Shown here piece by piece: positions 54,980 through 64,000 of a DNA stretch of 64,000 nt. This DNA is from Anodontia alba (Eukaryota; Mollusca; Bivalvia; Lucinida; Lucinidae), in the NCBI GenBank assembly GCA_964016985.1, contig OZ024824.1, positions 43,755,168 through 43,819,167 of the forward strand. The letters run 5' to 3'. A program made the translations under genes and the position numbers. Position 1 is the first letter of the stretch, and every line of letters begins with the position of its first letter. The notes beneath the pieces are model-generated. The model saw only the letters and a list, made by a program, of their open reading frames with translations. It was not told where the DNA came from and did not search any database.

Positions 54980-55039
54980 TTAATAAAGTAAAATTTCAAT
55001 GACTCGAACACAGATTACTGGTTTACCATGGCTGATTCG

Positions 55040-55044
55040 AACAC

Positions 55045-55077
<33 letters not shown>

Positions 55078-55245
55078 AGTCCCTAGGAAAATCCGATATT
55101 TTTCCGACAGCTCATGAAAGTAAATAATATTATGGATATTTCAGGGATTTTTTTTATTTTAATATGAAAATATATGTTGTAAGTACTCATTAGAATTGCC
55201 TCATCGAGGCAATTCCAATGAGTGCACCCAACATACTATTACTTT
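55040..55245. repeat. T tract and TA-MITE hairpin
   Basis: T-run at 55045-55076. 55165-55240 is the hairpin 'atatgttgtaagtactcatt' / 'aatgagtgcacccaacata' of the TA-MITE family. In copy A only its left arm remains (14070-14105). Confidence 0.75.
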
Positions 55246-55499
55246 ATAGAAATCGAAAAGACATCCCTAAAGTATCCCCATTTGCCTCCTGACCTGGCGC
55301 TATGATTAACCCTCAGTGGCTCGAACTACCCATGTCTAGAACAAATTTCCATGGTCCTAAAGATGTTCTATCTAATGAAGTTCGACTGCACATGTAACAC
55401 TGTTCCCATTAAAGGTAGCGCTAATCCTAATATATGTAACTCTGTTACCACACACAATACAAGAGGGAGGTGGGGACCTACGTCATACATAACAGTGAA

Positions 55500-55574
55500 A
55501 AAGACTACAGGTTTTTGTTTTGTTTTTTGTTGTTGTTTTTTGTTGTTGTTTTTTTGTTGTTGTTGTTGTTGTTG

Positions 55575-55632
<58 letters not shown>

Positions 55633-55700
55633 CGGAAAGGGTCCGTTCAAATCGGTAAGTTGCTGTCGTTTTCCATTTTGTTGTTCGAAAAAAAAAAAAA
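55500..55700. repeat. (TTG)n and (GT)27 microsatellite
   Basis: TTG-rich tract 55509-55576 followed by uninterrupted GT at about 55577-55630. Copy A has neither, so the expansion is recent. Open frames here are artefacts. Confidence 0.95.
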
Positions 55701-56733
55701 AAAGCTAGGCTCAGAGAATGTTGCAAGCAATGTTCAAGACATTTATATTGGCAAACTTTCAGCATAACCGTATTGTCATTGTTAAGACCACTCGAGTACA
55801 ATTATTTATGGTTATCAAAATATTGTGCCTGAGTATGCTCAACGATCAAATTACAGATCTATGTATATCAAATCTGCAAATATAAGTACTTTCGTCCTTG
55901 GCTTATTCTATTTTTCATCAAAACAACGAAAATAATATAAGAAAAAAAAAAACGACCAACCGATTTGAACGGGCCCTTTTCGCAAAAATCTATAGTCTTT
56001 TTTCACTGTTTTTGCATGACGTAAGTTTGTGCTTTAATAGTTAACTATTGCCCAAATATTATATTTCTTGGCCTTTAGACCACAAATAGATCAAAATACA
56101 AAGCCATAGATGAATAAGATTAATTTTTTATTTGATTATGTATATATCACTCAGGACCCTTGTCCCTAGCCTTTACCGGTCCCAACAAAGTTTTGGGGGA
56201 AATCTGCCAAATGCGGGACCTGCTATACGTACAGAAATTTCTTAGACTGACCTAGGCCTTTGCTACACTGAAGGTAAATCTAACAGAGATTTAAGATGCT
56301 ATCAAAATATTTTTTCTTATATCTGTCGAAAAATAGGGTTTGGGGGTTCATTGCAACTTGTTAGTTTTTGCACGTGTCAGATTGCACAGACGCTTAACAT
56401 TTTAACGTTTAATCATGCTAAAAATCTCAGCAGGCGATATTCTGAAATATTTTTTCTTATTTTTCCCAGACAATAGCTTTAGTATTTCATGCAAATAATC
56501 TCCTCAGGAAAATAGGTTTTGGCATATCATGCAAATCACTTTGCGTGAAATGTCAAGCTCTATTTTCGGGGGATGTGGGGGTGGGGGTGGGGGCGGATAA
56601 AGAAAGTCATCAATTGGTCATTTACCAGTTTTTACAAAATAGTATGGGGAAACATGGGCGTATACAATACATCTACGGTAAATAGCATAGCGCACCAGGA
56701 CAGCTGCTAGTCATGTGTTTGCTAACCACTTAC
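55701..56733. other. Non-coding body of duplication copy B
   Basis: Matches 14440-14790 and 16395-17320 of copy A. The empty site for the copy A Tc1 is at about 56085-56095. It contains a CGTCTGCT-family hairpin at 56400-56600 and a G-rich tract at 56570-56595. Confidence 0.7.
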
Positions 56734-57145
56734 TAGGCTGTAACAATACAGTCACCTCACGATACGTTACGTATTGCGATACGATACGTATCGCGATACC
56801 ATTTTCATGCATAAGTCACAGCTTGAAAGTTTTGATGCTGTTGGAAAAACAGGTTCAAAACCATCTCAGAGGTTCATTATTGTGTAACAATGCCCTTGTT
56901 TATCATATAAGTAATCAATGCCCCTGTTTGTCATATATGTGATCAGTGTATTTCAGTGACAATTTAGATCTTTGTAAAATGTTATAAAAAATTGTCTTAA
57001 ATATGTTAAAGCTATTATTTCCTTTGGAACTTGGGCTGTTGGGCATATCGTCAGGTATTGCGATACTTACTAGCCCCATGATACGCACATCGTCAGAAAA
57101 AGTATTGCAATACAATTACGATTTCAGTGAATCGTTTCGCCTCTA
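56734..57145. mobile_element. hAT-like MITE, copy 2, 8-bp target duplication
   Basis: Ends TAGGCTGTAACAATACAG and inverted TAGAGGCGAAACGATTCA, flanked by CCACTTAC (56726-56733) and CCACTCAC (57146-57153). Copy A has the uninterrupted target 'caccacccactcactacc' near 17327. Internal CGATACG words match 8969-9655 in reverse orientation. Confidence 0.9.
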
Positions 57146-57699
57146 CCACTCACTACCTCCGCACAGCCGATCCCAGTCCTGGGCTCTGCCTATACTTACA
57201 GGATTTGATATCAGTAAAACAGTCGAATATTCCTGTATCCCATTCCCTGAAACCGTCAACAGAGCCTATCAACTTCTGCCCGGCGCCTGGCTGTATAGTG
57301 ACGGCCATATTCGTCTAATTTATATAACCTGAAATATAAACAAGAGGGCTAAGATGGCCCTGTATCGGTCACCTGATTACCAGATAAATTGGCCTTTCGG
57401 TTCAGGAAAAGAAGTATAAAACTGACTTCCAAGATAACGTCCATGGTGGCCATCTGATGGATTTCTGATCGGAATGACTTTAGCTCTTTTTATCTACAAG
57501 TCACTCTGATGTTTCCTATTAAGTTTGGAGTCAACTGGAGAAGAAGCGAAAAATAGATGTTCAAGATGGTAGCCATGGTGGACTTCCAATCAGAATGATT
57601 TTAGCTATTTTGATCTACTAGTCACCTCGATGCTTACTATCAAGTCTCAAGACAATTGGCCTTTCGATTCAGGGGAAGAAGCGAAAATTAGATTTACAA

Positions 57700-59430
57700 C
57701 CCAGGTGAAAATGGTACTGAAATTTCAGTGAAATTTCACCCAAATTTCGGTGATATAGCGAAATATCAGTGATATTCTGCTGTTTGACCAAAATTTCAAA
57801 AAATTCCAGTGATATTTCAGTGAAATTTCATTTAAATTTTGGTGATACAGTGAACTATCAGTGATATTCTGCTGTTTGACTGAAATTTCATACAACTCCA
57901 GTGATATTTCCGTGAAATTTCATTTAAACTAGTTTAAAAGCAGCTTACAGAATTTCATCAATATTTTGGCCTTTAATTCAAGAAAAAGAAAATACAAAAC
58001 TGAAATATGCATGGAAGGAAAAATTCTATCATTCAAAACTAGACTGTATAGCAGTGCTTTTTGTGAGCTATGCAAGGTGTATCTTCTTAGTTATATATAT
58101 TTTTTCATCTTAAATCATTTTGCCACTGAAAATAGAATAGATTTTAGTTCATAGCGAAATCTCATCAAATTTCACTGAAATATCAGTGAAATATCAGTGA
58201 TGACATGGCTGCCTAGATAATGGAGGGATTTTCAAAGTTGAGGGAAAAATTAATTATGAGGCAGTTTCTAGATGGCAAATATCACAGAACATTAGCTGAT
58301 ATAGTGCGTACAAATGAGACTATGTACAGTTTAAAAGATTTTGTAGGAGAACTGTGAGGCAGAACTCAAGCAATATGATGGCAGTTACAGTACAGTTTGC
58401 AGGAGCACATGGTTTTTAAAGGTCAACAGTTTCTGATGATTTTAGTAATAGTGTTAGATTAAACAATTAAGTATGCTGCCAGGCCCTAGTTAACACAACT
58501 TTGACTGAAAAAAAATATAACAAACATCACCATAAGTAAGGGGCTGTTGACTTTTTCTCTTTTTTTCTTAAAAAAAAAGATAGTCATTTAAAATGGGTGG
58601 GGTAGAGTATGGCATGTAAACAGAGACTGAGCTGTAGGAATTCATTATGTAGCCATTCAGTGAAAAGAGTTTGTTAAAGTTGTTTTATTTATAACATTTT
58701 ATGGATGATCTAATATCCATCTTTTGCCCAGTATAATTGAAAGATATATAGCCTTTTGGGAACAAGTTAATATTACAAATAAGTTCAGTGATACTTCACT
58801 GGAAGTTCTATGAAATTTCAATGAAATAATTTGCTTAAATATCACTGAAAGTTCAATGACATTTCTCAGGAATATCACTGAAATTTCACTGTAATATCAT
58901 AGATCTATCAGTGAAATTTCATTTAAATTACAGTGATAAATTTGGTCATAATAATTCCGAAATTTCGCTGAAATTATGGTGATATTTCAATGAAATTGTG
59001 GTGATATTTTAGTCTTCGCAAAAACTGCAGGACTGTCTGACAAAACAGGCAAATTTTCATTCTGTCCTGCAGAAAATTTCAGTTTGTCTGACAAATGTCC
59101 TGTAATTTCTGGCAAAAAAGGTAGTAATTTGATAACAGACAAGCCTCCTGTCCTGCAGAATTTTATTTTGTCCTGCCAAAAATTTCAGTCTGTCTGACAG
59201 CTGTCCTGCATCTGTTGGAAAGATTTCGCGAAGACTGATATTTCTGTGAAATTTCAGTAGAATTTCTGTGAAATTTCGGTAAAATTTCAGTAGAATTTCT
59301 GTGATATTCTGATGAAATTCTGCTAGAATATTGACCAAATTTATCAGTACTTTTCCTATGAAATTTTGGTGAAATTTCAGTAGAATTTTGGTGATATTTC
59401 AGCGAAAATTCGTTAACTTTTTCACCTGGG
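57700..59430. mobile_element. 1.73-kb element with CCCAGGTGAAAA ends, rich in GAAATTTCAGTGA
   Basis: Ends CCCAGGTGAAAATGGTACTG and inverted CCCAGGTGAAAAAGTTAACG. It interrupts one 145-bp unit between 'aaaattagattt' and 'atggcggccatgg'. The two flanking zones (57715-58200, 58790-59420) are made of short words GTGAAATTTCAGTGATATTT in both orientations. The middle (58205-58780) is unique, with no frame. A smaller MITE (59011-59236) is nested in it. Confidence 0.85.
59011..59236. mobile_element. MITE nested in the 57700-59430 element
   Basis: Ends AGTCTTCGCAAAAACTGCAG and inverted AGTCTTCGCGAAATCTTTCC. Flanks GATATTTT (59003-59010) and GATATTTC (59237-59244) give an 8-base duplication with one change. 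Internal words 'tgtcctgcagaa', 'cagtttgtctgaca' repeat. Confidence 0.85.
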
Positions 59431-61314
59431 AATATGGCGGCCATGGCGGCCATCTTGGATTTCCCATCGGAACAATTTTAGCTATTTTTTATCTACAAGT
59501 CATCCTTATTACCAAGCTTTACGTCAATTGGCCTTTCGTTTCAGGAGGAGATGTACAAGACACCCAATTCTTCCTACCAAGTTGCAAGTCAATTGGGCCT
59601 TCGGTTCAGGGGATGAAGCAAAATATAGATTTTCACGATTGCAGCCATGGAGACTGTCTTGGATTTCCGACCGGAACGATTTTAGCTATTTTTGATCTAT
59701 GTCAACCTTATGTTTCCTACCAAGTCGGCTGGCCTTTTGGTTCAGGAGAAGAAGCGAAAAATAGATTTTCAAGATGGTGGCCACGGCGGCTATCTTGGAT
59801 TTCCGATTGGAACGATTTTAGATTCTTTGATCTACAAGTCACCCCGATACTTCCTATAAAGTTTCGTCGTTTGGCCTTTCAGTTCAGAAGAAGAAGCTAA
59901 AAAACAGATTTAAAGCTGGTCACCATGGCAGCCATCTTGGATTTCCGATCTGAGTTCAGATTTTAGCTATTTTTGATGTACAAGTCACCCTGATGCTTAA
60001 ATTCCTATCCAAGTTTCAAGTCAATTGGTCTTTTAGTTCAGGAGTTTCTAAGCAAAAAATAGATTTTCAAGATGGCGGCCATGGCGGCTATCTTCTATTT
60101 CCAATCGGAACAATTTTAGCTATTTTTGATCTACGTCCCGATGCTTCTTACCAAGTTTCAAGTTAATTGGCCTTTCAGTTCAGAAGAAGAAGCTAAAAAT
60201 AGATTTTCAAAATGGCGGCCATTGCAACCATCTTTGATTTCTGATCGGAATGATTTTAGTTATTTTTTATCTACGTCACTCTGATGCTTGCTACCAAGTT
60301 TAAAATCAATTTACTTTTCAGTTCAGGAGAAGAAGCTAAAAATAGATTTTAAAGATGGCGGCCATGGCATTCATCTTGGATTTCAGATCGGAACGATTTT
60401 ACCTATTTTGAAATACGTCACCCCGATGCTTCGTACCAAGTTTAAAGTCAATTGGCTTTTCGGTTCAGGAGAAGCGCGAAAAAAAGATTTTCAAGATGTC
60501 GGCCATGGCGGCCATCTTGGATTTCCAATCGGAACAATTTTAGCTATTGTTGATCTACAAGTCACCCCGATGCTTCCTATCAAGCTTCAAATTTAATTGG
60601 TCTTTTGGTTCAGGAGAAGAAGCGAAAAATAGATTCTCAAAATGGCCGCCATGGCGGCAATCTTGGATTTCCGATCGGAATAATTTTAGCTATTTTTTAT
60701 CAACACCCCGATGCTTGCCACCAAGTTTCAAGTCAATTGGCCGTTCAGTTCAGAAGGTAAAAATAGATTTAAAAGTTGGCGGCATGATGGCAGCCATCTT
60801 GGATTTCCGATCGGAACATTTTAGCTATTTTTGATGTACAAGTCACCCGATACTTCGTATCAAGTTTCAAGTCAATGTGCCTTTCAGTTCAGAACAAGAA
60901 GCAAAAAAAAAATTTTTCAAGATGGCAGCTATGGAGACCATCTTGGATTTCAGTTCGGAACGATTTTTGCTATTTTTATCTACAAGTCACCCTGATGCTT
61001 TCTTTCAAGTTTCAAGTCAATAAGCCTTGAAGCATAAACTAGATTTTAAAGATGGCCATGGCGGCCATCTTGGATTTCGGATCGGAACGATATCTACAGG
61101 TCACCCAGATGCTTCGTACCAAGTTTCAAGTCAATTGGTCCTGTTCAGGAGAAGAAGTGAAAAACAGATTTTTAAGATAGCGACCATGACGGCTATCTTG
61201 GATTTCCGATCGGAAGGATTTTAGCTATTTTTGATCTACAAGTCACCCCGATGCTTCCTAGCATGTTTCAAGTCAATTAGCCCCTCGGTTCAGAAGAAGC
61301 GAAAAGTAAATTTA

Positions 61315-61662
61315 GCGAGCTCGCTGCCGCACTCATTATGTGGCCGAAGGCCTGTGCGAGAAAGGTCTATGGTACAGGTACAGCACACGTTTCGTTGCCG
61401 TCAAACCAAACCGGAAATAAACATTTTGTTTGCAATTTGTCGGGTTCTCAATTGATGTGGCAAATCTATTTGTATTTTCCGGAACCAATTGGGAAAATCC
61501 GGTACCAGAATTCGGTACCAAAATTTTAACGGTATAGCTTGGGTCTTATACTTTAATATTTTGGAAGATTTTGGTTTAATATCCAGTTGTACTGTAACTG
61601 CAAAATGTGGTTTTTTCAAAGCAGAGCGCATTGCGAGCTCGCCTATAGGCAATACCTATATT
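61315..61662. mobile_element. Insert with GCGAGCTCGC at both ends inside the 145-bp array
   Basis: 'tagcgagctcgctgccgcac' on the left and 'attgcgagctcgcctatagg' on the right bound about 340 bp that do not belong to the array, which resumes at 'aaagatggtcaccacggc'. GAGCTCGC is itself a palindrome, so the ends could be direct or inverted. The interior has CCGGTACCAGAATTCGGTAC, a local imperfect palindrome. No frame. Confidence 0.55.
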
Positions 61663-61955
61663 CATATTAAAGATGGTCACCACGGCTATTTTAGCTATTT
61701 TTGATCGACGTCACCGCGATGCTTCCTAACAAGTTTCAAGTCAATTCGGCTTTTGGTTCAGGAGAAGAAGCGATAGGCGGCCATCTTGGATTTCCGATCA
61801 GAACGATTTTTAGCTAGTTTAGCTATTATTTTCTACGACACCCCGATGCTTCATACCAAGTTTCAATAGGCCAAGGGGTGTAGAAGCAGTAGGCTTTTAA
61901 ATCAAATAGTTGACGCTGCACGACGGACGACGCACGACAAAATAAAAAAGCTCAA

Positions 61956-62320
61956 CATTTTATTCAAGACCCCTAACCGAGGGTCTGAGAATTATACATA
62001 CATATAAATTGAACATACATCAAAGCCAGTGATGAAAAAGAAATAAGCATGAATATAACATTGAAGAGCATTTAAGTCCAAAGAAACCGGACACAAAGTA
62101 AATGTTAATAATTATGCACCATTAGTATCCAAAAAGTTGTGAACAACAGTTTTGATATGCACCAACAGATGCAAATGGAGTGGCAAGCACTGCTGACCCA
62201 GGTCAAAACCGTACAAAACTGTACCTATCCGTCAACTCAAGGTCTGTCCCATTTGCCCAGTTTAATATGCCCGAAAACTTAGAATTGACATTTAAATGAA
62301 TAAAAATAGGGAAGGTATAA
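61956..62320. other. Unassigned stretch
   Basis: AT-rich, no gene or element recognised. Confidence 0.4.
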
Positions 62321-62325
62321 AGACG

Positions 62326-62630
62326 CACGGAAAAAATAATGTTGCCCTCGCACACCCAAACTATTAGGGGAAGTGATGTAGCAAGTTTAAATTCTGCCCG
62401 GTGGTTTCGAAGGGACGGACAAATGGACGGACAACGAATGCACGGAAGAGGGCAGACGCACGGAAAAATAATCTCGCACATCCTTACCATGAAGGGAAGT
62501 GATGTAGCAAATTTGGTTGAATTCCGCTCAATGGATTTAGGAGGCGATAGCGTGGCGAACAGATGAACGGGCAACGGACTCACGGAAAGGTGGACGCACG
62601 GAAAATAATGTTGATCTCGCATTCGCTTAA
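62326..62630. repeat. About 135-bp unit, 2.3 copies
   Basis: 'gcacggaaaaaataatgttg' (62326), 'gcacggaaaaataatctcgc' (62457) and 'gcacggaaaataatgttgat' (62594) start successive units. They share 'gaagtgatgtagcaa.ttt' and ACGGACAA/ACGGGCAA words. The 139-codon minus-strand frame spans the repeats and is not a gene. Confidence 0.75.
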
Positions 62631-63373
62631 AGGACTAGCAGAATCTATAATTCCGGTCTGACTAGATATGGGTATGGGAGACGAAATAAGAAGTTGAATT
62701 GCATCGCCCGATTTTGGATATCGGCGATCGTGCCAAAATGTCAGCCTTATTTTAACTGACACGGTGACACTTACCTTCAATGCCACCTTAACTGACTCTC
62801 CACAATCACCTCCGGAAGATTTACGATTTTCTTTTCACATCACGGCGTTGCGCGTGTGAAGATAAGCAGTCGTGAATGTTACTCGACACGATTGTAATGT
62901 TCGAATACCTGAAATTTATTTGAGGGAAGACACGGAAATTCTAATGTCACTTCTATGTCCATTTTTTCTTTTATTTTTCATATTTTTATCCAGTTTTCTG
63001 TCCTACTATTTCTTATGTGAACAGAGATGCAGTGTGACTATGACCCGAATACGAAAGTTCAACCAAAACGCGTAAAAATGGCGGACGAAATATTTTAGTT
63101 TGAGTAGACATTGTATTACAAAGGATTCTACGCCAATGTAGACAAGTTTAACTTCTTGTTTACAATCGCAAAACCATTCTTATGCCAGTTACTCAAACCA
63201 TTCACCGACGAAAAGAAATACATGTAATTGGCTTGCTCTTTAATTCTCGTACGTTTGAACGCAATGAGTTCATTCACCTACCTCTGTTGATCTCTGTTGA
63301 ATAAGGTTGTGCTTTTCTGACATCAGAAGTGACGTAATCAAAATAACTATTCAAACACTGACTTAAAAGTCGT
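62631..63373. other. Unassigned stretch
   Basis: No gene or inverted ends recognised. T-rich tract at 62960-63000. Confidence 0.4.
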
Positions 63374-63463
63374 CACTTTCCGAAGAGCCATTTGAATTGC
63401 TAAATTGCTTCAAGAAACCTATCTTGTAGCAATTTAGCAATTCAAATGGTTCACCGGAAAGTG
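63374..63463. repeat. 36-bp-arm palindrome
   Basis: 'cactttccgaagagccattt...gctaaattgct' pairs with 'agcaatttagcaattcaaat...ccggaaagtg' around an 18-base loop. The flanks show weaker inverted similarity ('gtaatcaaaataac' / 'gttattatgatc'), as in a MITE. Confidence 0.85.
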
Positions 63464-64000
63464 ATGTCTGTTATTATGATCGGTTTCCATATTTGACAAT
63501 TATTCAAACACGTGTCATATTCTCAGTATAATTGTCGGATAATCTAGGCTACATCATTACATGTGGGTATTAATATTATTATTGAGGCCTTCCCAGGGGT
63601 TTGGGGAACAGGAGGAACAAGGTCATTTATTTCAGGGGAAAAAGGGAACAAAAGTAAAAACAAATGAACGGAACATGGGAACAAAGGCAATTTTGGGGAA
63701 CAGAGAACATAGGAAATCAAGATTTTGGTTTTGGGGAACAAGAGAAAATGCGAATTCGTTTTACGGGAACAGGTAGCCTACCCCATCTGGTAGGGCTTCA
63801 TTATTAGCCTGCTATCATTTCGATACCACTTGAGTGTTTTTTAATTGTTTGTTGGCGGTGATGTTATTTTGTCTCACGGGTTATTATCCTGTCATTTTTG
63901 GTGGATACTCTCTGTCTGGCATTGTGATCTCGGGGAAGAGATACTGGTTACTTTGTTGTTGTTGTTTTTGTTTTGTTTTTTTTGTTGTTGTTTTTTGTTT
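63464..64000. other. Unassigned, with GGGGAACA-rich repeat at 63590-63775
   Basis: 63590-63775 repeats GGGGAACAGG/GGGAACAAAGG words (about 10 copies). The last 50 bases are T/TTG-rich. No gene. Confidence 0.5.

Larger units (their letters stand above)
50130..57338. repeat. Segmental duplication, copy B
   Basis: Colinear with 11486-17525 (landmarks given there). Copy B lacks the Tc1, the SINE and the palindromic MITE of copy A. It has its own insertions: piggyBac-like MITE 54790-54979, a hairpin at 55160-55245, (GT)n, and hAT-like MITE 56734-57145. The match stops exactly where the tandem-core element starts (57338). Confidence 0.8.
57338..61955 (+). mobile_element. Large tandem-core element (145-bp units) with nested insertions
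   Basis: Head 'aacaagagggctaagatggc' (57338) and 'cctgtatcggtcacctgatt'. About 19 units of roughly 145 bp follow: 'gatcggaacgattttagcta', 'caccccgatgcttcctacca', 'agtttcaagtcaattggcct', 'caggagaagaagcgaaaaat', 'caagatggcggccatggcgg'. The tail 'cgctgcacgacggacgacgc' is at 61913-61938. No transposase; open frames in the units read alike and are not genes. Interrupted at 57700-59430 and about 61315-61660. Confidence 0.85.

Noticed and set aside
59388..59900. 170-codon frame in the 145-bp array, and similar ones to 61455
   Set aside because: Repeated units give the same peptide (WISDWNDF, FGSGEEAK-like) because 145-bp copies happen to be open; frames differ from unit to unit.
62203..62622. 139-codon minus-strand frame
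   Set aside because: Spans 135-bp tandem units. Internal peptide repetition mirrors the DNA repeat.

Overview
The window reads as AT-rich animal nuclear DNA, most likely from a bivalve mollusc. That guess is an inference from the style of the repeats: tRNA-headed SINEs, many hairpin MITEs, and dispersed elements with internal tandem arrays that begin or end in sequences such as 'acaagagggc', 'tatgcccccgtca' and 'ggtgagctaa'. The gene structure has spliced exons with GT/AG borders. There are no operons and no CRISPR. Genes are sparse and most of the window is repeats.

One host-type gene stands out, on the plus strand between about 21992 and 33096. Five exons join with consistent phase (21992-22057, 25789-25910, 27991-28202, 29588-31318, 32603-33096) into an 875-codon frame. 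It encodes a basic N-terminus, about 600 residues I do not recognise, and a C-terminal protein-kinase fold: glycine loop, VIIKK lysine, HNDIK catalytic loop, DFG, APE. The kinase half is well supported; exons 1 and 2 are tentative. A single in-frame TAA at 31153-31155 falls between the glycine loop and the beta-3 lysine. The gene is therefore either a very young pseudogene, a segregating null allele, a sequence error, or a gene with a recoded stop.

Coding remnants of transposons: two Tc1-like (DD34E) elements, at 14795-16392 (minus) and 43078-44669 (plus), each with TA duplications and different disabling changes; one mariner (DD34D) at 35350-36628 with 28-bp perfect inverted ends; and one reverse-transcriptase fragment of a non-LTR element near 19860-20310.

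Layout. 1-11490: tandem-core elements, SINEs, and a triple nest at 8703-9775. 11486-17525: copy A of a segmental duplication, whose colinear copy B lies at 50130-57338. 17700-21700: low-complexity DNA and an RT relic. 21992-33096: the kinase gene, whose introns hold a 60-bp satellite, SINEs and hairpins. 33097-46460: mariner, Tc1 and many hairpin MITEs. 46469-48948: an inverted second copy of the element at 913-3357. 57338-61955: a 145-bp tandem-core element with other elements nested inside it. 62300-64000: short tandem repeats and unassigned sequence.

The main non-coding signal is in the paired elements at 913-3357 and 46469-48948. Their 128-bp units carry repeated perfect AGGTCA-n3-TGACCT palindromes, the consensus of an oestrogen-type nuclear receptor site, and some units carry a perfect TGACGTCA. 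Comparing the two duplication copies also gives empty sites that date and delimit several insertions (Tc1, piggyBac-like MITE, hAT-like MITE, SINE).
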